NCBI GenBank assembly: GCA_007116275.1
Contig: SKIU01000107.1
Location: 1 to 12,347 of the forward strand
Direction of reading: 5' to 3'
Length of the DNA: 12,347 nucleotides
Source: a candidate division SR1 bacterium
GTDB lineage: Bacteria > Patescibacteriota > Gracilibacteria > Absconditabacterales > Absconditicoccaceae
The notes under the pieces are model-generated. The model saw only the letters and a program-made list of their open reading frames with translations. It searched no databases and had not been told where the DNA came from. Shown here piece after piece: positions 7,789 to 12,347 of the stretch (positions are counted from its first letter, which is position 1; each line of letters begins with the position of its first letter). Position numbers and translations under genes: made by a program.

Positions 7789-8272
7789 CTTTTTCTTCTA
7801 AAAATTTTAATATTTCTTCAATTTCTTCTATATTTCTATCGTCTACTTTTTCTCGTGTTTTTTTAAGTAGACACTTAACTTTTGATCTTAGGCCATTCTG
7901 GATATCGTTTATCATAATGCTTTGAGCTATTTCTTTTATAATATCTGTATTATTGGTCGATAATTTTATGTTTTTATCTATTTTTCTTAGGTACTCTTCT
8001 ATGAGATTTTTGTATATTTTTTGAAATTGTGGTTTTTGTTGATTTGCAATATCTTCATGCTGTATTCCTTTTAGTTCATCTCGCATATTTATTCGATCTG
8101 ATTCATTCATATTGTATGTTGGTGCGTTTTTTCGTTCTTCAAATTTTTTTCTACTAAAAGGAGCTGATATTGCTTCTCCTATACGCGTTTTTCTGTGCGT
8201 TGGTTTTATTTTTGTATGTGTTGGTGTTCTGCTTTCATGTGTTGGTGTTCCGATATTTTCTCCCTGTTTCAT
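7778..8272 (-). CDS. Unrecognised basic 164-aa protein with TPTH repeats
   Basis: Not recognised. The first 35 residues are low-complexity, basic and Thr/His/Pro-rich, with TPTH at 9-12 and 17-20 and a related KPTH a few residues later. The remaining part (about 55-164) is charged and probably helical, with a Lys/Glu-rich end (NIEEIEEILKFLEEKARP) that could form a coiled coil. No signal peptide or membrane segment is seen. It contains no TGA codon at all, whereas most neighbours have several; it has few glycines, so this may be chance. The ATG at 8272 is fixed by a TAA only two codons upstream. It converges on the DUF2779 gene with an 11-bp overlap. The basic N-terminus could bind nucleic acid, but this is only a guess. 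Confidence 0.6.
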   Translation of the reverse strand: MKQGENIGTPTHESRTPTHTKIKPTHRKTRIGEAISAPFSRKKFEERKNAPTYNMNESDRINMRDELKGIQHEDIANQQKPQFQKIYKNLIEEYLRKIDKNIKLSTNNTDIIKEIAQSIMINDIQNGLRSKVKCLLKKTREKVDDRNIEEIEEILKFLEEKARP

Positions 8273-8336
8273 TGATTTTTAATTAACTAATAAATGTTTC
8301 CTACTATGTATTTTTTGTTTTATATTTCAATAGTAT

Positions 8337-8365
8337 TTGACATAAAATGTTTTTGTCTGTATAAT
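8337..8365 (+). promoter_or_regulatory. Perfect-consensus sigma70-type promoter of the arfB-like gene
   Basis: TTGACA (8337-8342) and TATAAT (8360-8365) are separated by exactly 17 bases, matching the sigma70 consensus at all 12 positions and the optimal spacing. A start near 8372 would give an AU-rich leader of about 22 bases to the ATG at 8394, with no Shine-Dalgarno sequence. No other promoter in the window is this good, implying high or constitutive transcription. Confidence 0.8.
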
Positions 8366-8393
8366 ATATTTATTTATATTATTACTTTCTCTT

Positions 8394-8759
8394 ATGTTAT
8401 CTGATACTAAAATTCAAAAAATATTGGTACAAGAAGTCCATTTTCATTTTAGTAAAAGTGGTGGTCATGGCTGACAAAACGTTAATAAGAGAAAGACTAA
8501 AGCGGAATTGTATTTTAATATAGATGAGTCTTCTTTTCTATCTCAAGAGGAAAAAGATCGTCTTAAAAAATTGTCTGGTAATTTTGTACATCATCACTCG
8601 TCTACTCTAATTCTTACTTGTCAGGAAGAGAGGTATCAGCATGCCAATAAAACTAAAGTATCACACCATTTTATCCAGCTTTTGCATAAAGCAGTAGAAA
8701 CTCCAGAGGAAAGAATACCTACACATCCACCACATTATATTCAGCACAAGAAAAAATAA
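8394..8759 (+). CDS. arfB: ArfB (YaeJ)-like GGQ peptidyl-tRNA hydrolase, tail truncated
   Basis: A ribosome-rescue hydrolase of the release-factor superfamily, expected to free peptidyl-tRNA from stalled ribosomes. FHFSKSGGHGGQNVNKRKTKAEL (about 17-39) contains the catalytic GGQ at 26-28, the same numbering as E. coli YaeJ. Gly27 is encoded by TGA (8472-8474), so the protein can only be made where UGA is glycine. The globular part continues to about residue 100, followed by RIPTHPP and a basic stretch that in the family forms the C-terminal tail entering the mRNA channel. Here an in-frame TAA at codon 122 stops the tail early, giving 121 aa instead of the usual 140 or so. The ATG at 8394 is supported by the promoter and by family length. 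It is either a shortened gene, a pseudogene, a read-through product or a base error. A short RF1-like paralogue is unlikely because there is no codon-recognition domain. Confidence 0.85.
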
Positions 8760-8816
8760 TCTAAGAAGCATCATAGCAAAAAGAAGTCTCTTCGTCGTTC
8801 TATAGATATATATTAA
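8757..8816 (+). pseudogene. In-frame orphaned basic tail of the arfB-like gene
   Basis: After the TAA at 8757-8759 the same frame stays open for 18 codons to a second TAA (8814-8816). It encodes a Lys/Arg/His/Ser-rich peptide, SKKHHSKKKSLRRSIDIY, just what the ArfB tail looks like. From memory, it aligns without gaps to the E. coli YaeJ tail, the TAA falling at the Ala of RRLASK; read through, the gene would have exactly 140 codons. A single substitution, read-through or sequence error explains it better than chance. Confidence 0.65.
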
Positions 8817-8865
8817 TACTTTTTTGTTTTTGTCAAATTAATTTTGTTGGCTTTATAGGTCTTTT

Positions 8866-8894
8866 TTGTGTTATTTGAGGTCTTTGGCTATACT
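8866..8894 (+). promoter_or_regulatory. Possible promoter of the surface-protein gene
   Basis: TTGTGT (8866-8871) and TATACT (8889-8894) are 17 bases apart, predicting a start near 8901, about 26 bases before the ATG at 8927. A TATAAT also overlaps the ATG itself (8923-8928), but it would start transcription inside the gene and lacks a well-placed -35. Confidence 0.35.
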
Positions 8895-8926
8895 ATTGTT
8901 GTATTTTTATATCCTCTTGTACTATA

Positions 8927-10126
8927 ATGTTTCGTGGATTATTATGATTATTACTTTCTACTTTAGTTTTTGTTGGTGCTAGTTTTGCCGCAGAACTTTT
9001 GGTAGATCCTCTTTATTCTGACCCTAGATTCCCTCCTACGGATAGGTTGCATGCGGGCTGTATGCAATCTGCAGACATCAACCTTGCTACTGAACTGGAT
9101 ATCAAAGATATTCATGTTGTTTTGCAATTTGATCCTCAAAAGGTCGATATCTTACGTATCCTGCCAGATAATAAGAATAGAGATGAGATAATAGATTTTG
9201 ATATCAGATATGGAGAAATTGTCTATAGTCATGAGAATATGGTGTATAATCCATGGTATGAAATTAAGATATTTTCTATGATGTTTAATTCTAAACCAGA
9301 TATTGAAGATGTCTTATTTACTTTTGGGTCAGGTTCGTATGCTGTGACTCAATGATGACAACGTATTAATTTAGAAGGTGACTCTATTATTCCTTTTGCA
9401 ACTGTCCCTGAATGTGATCCAGATATTATTCCACCAAGTATCAATCTTATTAGACCATTCCCATCGCAGAGTGGTATTGCATTAGATTCTTTATTTGTTT
9501 TTGAAATTAAGGATATTGGTAAATGAGTAGATAAAGACAGTATTTATGTTTTGATCGGTCAAGATGCATATACTATGAATACTCAGGGAGTTGCCTTTAG
9601 TGGTGAACATTTGGTTGTACAACCAAGAAATTGGCTTCCAGTAGGTTCTGAAATAGAAGTAAAAGTATCAGTTTCTGATTTACAAGAATTTGGATGACCT
9701 AATAGAAGTGAAAAAACATTTGTTATTAATACTGCTGATGGAATAATATTAGATGATAATATTAATCCTATGGAATTGAAGCAAAGATCTCGTGAGTTGC
9801 GTCAACAACAATGATCAAGCGATGAATGTAAGTTGTTGCAATCATTACAATGATTTATAGCAGAGAGTAATAGAGAAATGGTTGAAGCTATGGCTTTGAA
9901 ACTCGAATGTGATGTGGTGTTGGCTATAGAAGGATTGGATATGGATATCAGTGATACTACACTCTCTCATAGTGCAGCATGATTTTTTACTGTGGAAGAA
10001 ACTAGCTGATTCTCATTGTTTGCTATAACTTGATGGGTGTTGTTTTTTGTTACTTTATTACTTAAATTACATTATTTTGTTTCTTACAAAAAACATAAAA
10101 ATGTTACCGATATTAAATCTTTGTAA
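8927..10126 (+). CDS. Secreted, membrane-anchored protein with Ig-like/cohesin-like domains
   Basis: A 399-aa envelope protein; the family is not named with certainty. It has a Sec signal (hydrophobic 4-18, likely cut at SFA-AE near residue 21). A beta-rich domain at about 45-160 includes IHVVLQFDPQKV and LFTFGSGSYAV, reminiscent of cohesin-like surface modules. A second beta-rich domain at about 170-270 (IKDIGKGVDKDSIYVLI, then GSEIEVKVSVSD) resembles bacterial Ig-like repeats. A helical segment follows (280-345), then a membrane helix at about 362-380 and a short Lys-rich cytoplasmic end, so most of the chain faces outside. Ten TGA codons encode Gly, including a TGA-TGA pair (Gly143-Gly144). 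Its stop overlaps the end of the convergent prenyl synthase gene by 14 bases. Attachment or structural surface roles are possible; the domain names are inferred by eye. Confidence 0.7.
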
Positions 10127-11144
10127 GTTTTTGTATAAGTTGTGTTAGATATTGTTCTGTTTCTTGATCATGAAATTGAATTTGAGTGAGTAAAGCAGTC
10201 GCATCATGGATGTAGGCTGCTATTTTATTTTTTGCAAAATCTATAGTTCATGATGTATGAAACATATCTTTGATATTGTTTATTTGGTTTTTATTTAGCT
10301 GTTTTCCGAGTGATGATGATAGTAGTTCCTTTTCTTTTTCTGTTCCATGATCATATATGTACTGTGTGAGTAGTGTTTGTTGTCATTCTTGGATATCATA
10401 AAAAGTGGGCTTATCTGTTTCGCTTTCTAGAATATCAATAAGATCATCACGTAACTGGTAAGCTAGTCAGAGTGTCTCACCTATTTTCCATAGTATATCT
10501 ATTTGTTCTTGTGGAGCCTGGGCTCGTTGGGCTCATGCTACCAATGGTCTTGCAAAAGTATATCTTGCTGTCTTGTAGCGGTTTTTTCTTTCTAGTGTGT
10601 CTGCATCAGTTGGTTCTCCAATAGCCATATCAACATCAATCATTTCTCCAAGTATAACTTCTTGGATCATTGTATGTACTGTTTTTGTAGCCTGTAGATG
10701 ATTTGGATTTTGATATGTTTGCATTATGTTATCATAAACCCATGCAAGGAGCAGATCTCCTGCTAGTATTGCCTGTCATTCAGCTATCCTGTTTTGTATT
10801 TTGGGATTGTTTTCTTTGATGAAGTGATGGATAGTTGGAACATTGTGTCTTTTGTCTGCTTCATCTATGATGTCATCATGAATGAGTGCCATTGTATGCA
10901 AAAGTTCAAAGGTCATAGCAAACTGTCGTAACTCTTCTGTCTTATCTGTGCTGTATATGTTATATCACATAAAAAAACAGTAGGGTCTAATTCTTTTTCC
11001 TCCAGCAAATGTGATGGTTTGTATATGTTCTAAAACAGAAGCGATTCTGCTATTTTGGACTATGTCTTTGGACTGATTGATCTTTTTTTCTAAATATTTT
11101 TGGAGTATGGGATCAAAATTTAATTTAAATGACTGTAGGTTCAT
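10113..11144 (-). CDS. Trans-isoprenyl (geranylgeranyl-type) diphosphate synthase
   Basis: A 343-aa prenyl synthase that condenses isopentenyl diphosphate with allylic diphosphates. All landmarks are seen: GGKRIRP at 48-54, the first Asp-rich motif HDDIID with Asp90, Asp91 and Asp94, and the second, YQLRDDLID with Asp233, Asp234 and Asp237, for Mg-diphosphate binding. The residue five before the first Asp is Met85, not an aromatic, so the product is probably C20 or longer rather than C15; that is inference. Six TGA codons encode Gly. The length is slightly above the common 290-330. The ATG at 11144 gives the usual N-terminal length. It diverges from a phytoene desaturase-like gene, which points to carotenoid precursor supply; quinone or lipid side chains are an alternative use. 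Confidence 0.9.
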
Positions 11145-11177
11145 GGTAATTATGATGATAAAAAAATCATGTTTGTG

Positions 11178-11205
11178 ATTGTATTTATTGCTTTTATTTT
11201 TACAA
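11178..11205 (-). promoter_or_regulatory. Probable promoter of the prenyl synthase gene
   Basis: On the minus strand TTGTAA (11205-11200) and TACAAT (11183-11178) are 16 bases apart, predicting a start near 11171 and a leader of about 27 bases to the ATG at 11144. The amidase promoter uses the same TTGTAA with the same spacing. No comparable plus-strand promoter for the desaturase was found in this spacer. Confidence 0.4.
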
Positions 11206-11220
11206 CTGAAGTTGTTTTTT
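11202..11220 (+). terminator. Weak hairpin plus T-run ahead of the desaturase
   Basis: ACAAC (11202-11206) pairs with GTTGT (11211-11215) around TGAA, and T continues to 11220. The stem is only 5 bp, so a chance match or a minor attenuator is as likely as a real terminator. It overlaps the -35 proposed for the prenyl synthase on the other strand. Confidence 0.2.
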
Positions 11221-11238
11221 ATTGTTTTGTTGTTATGT

Positions 11239-12347
11239 ATGAAAACCGCTATTATAGGATCTGGGTTTGGTTGATTAGCTGCTGCTATTGTCTTAGCTAA
11301 GAAGTGACAACAGGTAACTGTCTATGAAAAAAATGAGCAACTTGGTGGACGCGCGAGTGTTCGAGAACAGCATGGTTTTCGTCGAGATATGGGGCCAAGT
11401 TGGTATTTGATGCCTGATGCATTTAAAATGTTTTTTGATGCTGTAGGAGAAAGGGTCGAAGATCATCTGCAGTTAACAAAGTTGACTCCAAGTTATAAGG
11501 TATTTTTTCATGGGGGAGATACAGCTATAGATGTCTATGATGAGCTTGAAAAGAATAGAGATGTCTTTGAAAGATTGGAAGCGGGATCTACAGATGTACT
11601 TGCAGACTATATTGCCAAGTCAAAATATCAATACGAACTTGCTATGCGTGATTTTGTGCCCAAAAATTATGATAGTATTTTTGATTTTTTTACTCGACGT
11701 ACGATGACGGAGGGCTACAAATTACATGTGTTTGAAAATATGCAAAAATATGCTGAACGTTATTTTAAGACAGTAGAGATGCAGAAAATTGTTCAGTATC
11801 CATTAGTTTTTCTATGAACTGCGCCGCAGGATGCTCCTGCTTTGTATAATATCATGACCTATGTAGATTTTGGTATGGGAGTTCGGTATCCGCAATGATG
11901 AATCAATGCAGTCATCCAAGTACTTGTTCGTATTGCTAAAAAACATGGAGTTATTTTTCATACCAATGCGGAGATTGACAAGATAGTTGTCGATAATGGT
12001 AAAGCGAAAGGAGTCCAATTAGCTAGTGGTGAAGTGGTTGCATGTGATACAGTCGTCAGTAATGCTGATATGCAGTGGACTGAAACGCAGATGCTTGAGA
12101 GAAAATATCAGACCCATCCTGCGTCGTACTGGGAGAAGAAGGTGATGGCGCCGAGTGGATTTATCCTGTATTTGGGAGTAAAAGGGAAGGTAAAAAACCT
12201 GGATCATCATACGCTGATTTTTGCTGATGATTGGGAGAAGAATTTTGGTGAAATATTTAAAGACTGTGTACCTCCAAGTGATCCGTCACTGTATATCTGT
12301 TGCCCATCCAAGACTGATCCAAGTGTCGCACCAGAAGGGGATGAAAA
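11239..12347 (+). CDS. crtI: Phytoene desaturase-like FAD enzyme (CrtI/CrtN family), partial
   Basis: The first 369 codons of a carotenoid desaturase-type FAD/NAD(P) oxidoreductase; full members have roughly 490-510 aa, so the C-terminal quarter lies beyond the window. The N-terminal dinucleotide fold GSGFGGLAAA (8-17) ends in an acidic YEKNEQLGGRAS strand and GPSWYLMPD follows, both typical of the family. TYVDFGMGVRYPQGG and VSNAD further on match the substrate side. Five TGA codons encode Gly: one in the GxGxxG core, and a TGA-TGA pair in PQGG. ATG at 11239 puts the nucleotide fold at the very N-terminus, as usual. With the divergent prenyl synthase it suggests carotenoid synthesis; whether the substrate is C40 phytoene or a C30 compound cannot be told, and no phytoene synthase is in view. 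Confidence 0.85.

Noticed and set aside
11152..11238. N-terminal 29-residue hydrophobic extension of the desaturase from ATG 11152
   Set aside because: The frame is open, but family members begin at the dinucleotide fold, and the extension would overlap the promoter region of the divergent gene. It cannot be excluded outright.
122..12347. Frameshifts or many pseudogenes suggested by the TGA stops
   Set aside because: Reading TGA as Gly restores continuous, family-like proteins without any frame change in all recognisable genes.
122..12347. TGA as tryptophan (table 4, Mycoplasma-like)
   Set aside because: TGA falls at LPQG, GGQ and GxGxxG glycine positions, and TGG is used freely for Trp in the same genes.
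1..12347. CRISPR array, tRNA or rRNA genes
   Set aside because: No regularly spaced repeats and no cloverleaf or rRNA-like stretches were recognised by eye.

Overview
The window comes from a bacterium that reads UGA as glycine (translation table 25), so most likely a Candidatus Gracilibacteria (BD1-5) or Absconditabacteria (SR1) member of the CPR/Patescibacteria. In the standard code almost every gene is broken by TGA. With TGA read as glycine, eleven recognisable or intact genes open up to single frames ending in TAA or TAG. I counted 62 in-frame TGA codons over these genes. Many sit where family knowledge demands glycine: the LPQG motif of a reverse transcriptase, the GxGxxG dinucleotide fold of a carotenoid desaturase and the GGQ motif of an ArfB-type hydrolase. 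The DNA is AT-rich, genes are tightly packed, two convergent pairs overlap, and no gene start has a good Shine-Dalgarno sequence.

Layout. 1-121: three perfect inverted repeats, the nearest probably the terminator of the next gene. 122-1699 (-): a retron-like reverse transcriptase with a long coiled-coil insertion after the YADD motif. 1818-2354 (+): an unrecognised protein divergent from it. 2398-4848 (+): a copper-type operon, namely promoter and palindromic operator, a CsoR repressor, a DUF305 lipoprotein, an HMA-MauE/DoxX fusion, a YceI-like protein, and a clear terminator. 4875-6173 (-): a secreted N-acetylmuramoyl-L-alanine amidase. 6277-7788 (+): a DUF2779 nuclease-like protein, overlapping tail to tail with an unrecognised basic protein (7778-8272, -). 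8337-8816: a perfect-consensus sigma70-type promoter and an arfB-like gene whose conserved basic tail is cut by an in-frame TAA. 8927-10126 (+): a secreted surface protein with a C-terminal membrane anchor. 10113-11144 (-): a polyprenyl diphosphate synthase. 11239 to the window end (+): a phytoene desaturase-like enzyme, cut by the edge.

How the genes work together. The CsoR cluster reads as one metal-responsive unit: the repressor probably controls itself and three envelope proteins that bind or handle copper, with no P-type ATPase in the cluster. The prenyl synthase and the desaturase diverge from a 94-bp spacer and suggest a C40 or C30 carotenoid branch, unusual for the reduced metabolism expected of this lineage. 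The amidase and the surface protein are envelope functions. The arfB-like gene is a ribosome-rescue gene in a cell where UGA is no longer a stop; its catalytic motif itself needs UGA decoding. The reverse transcriptase, with its coiled coil, unknown divergent neighbour and flanking hairpins, is the best candidate for an undescribed system, but no msr/msd RNA or template/variable repeat pair could be seen.
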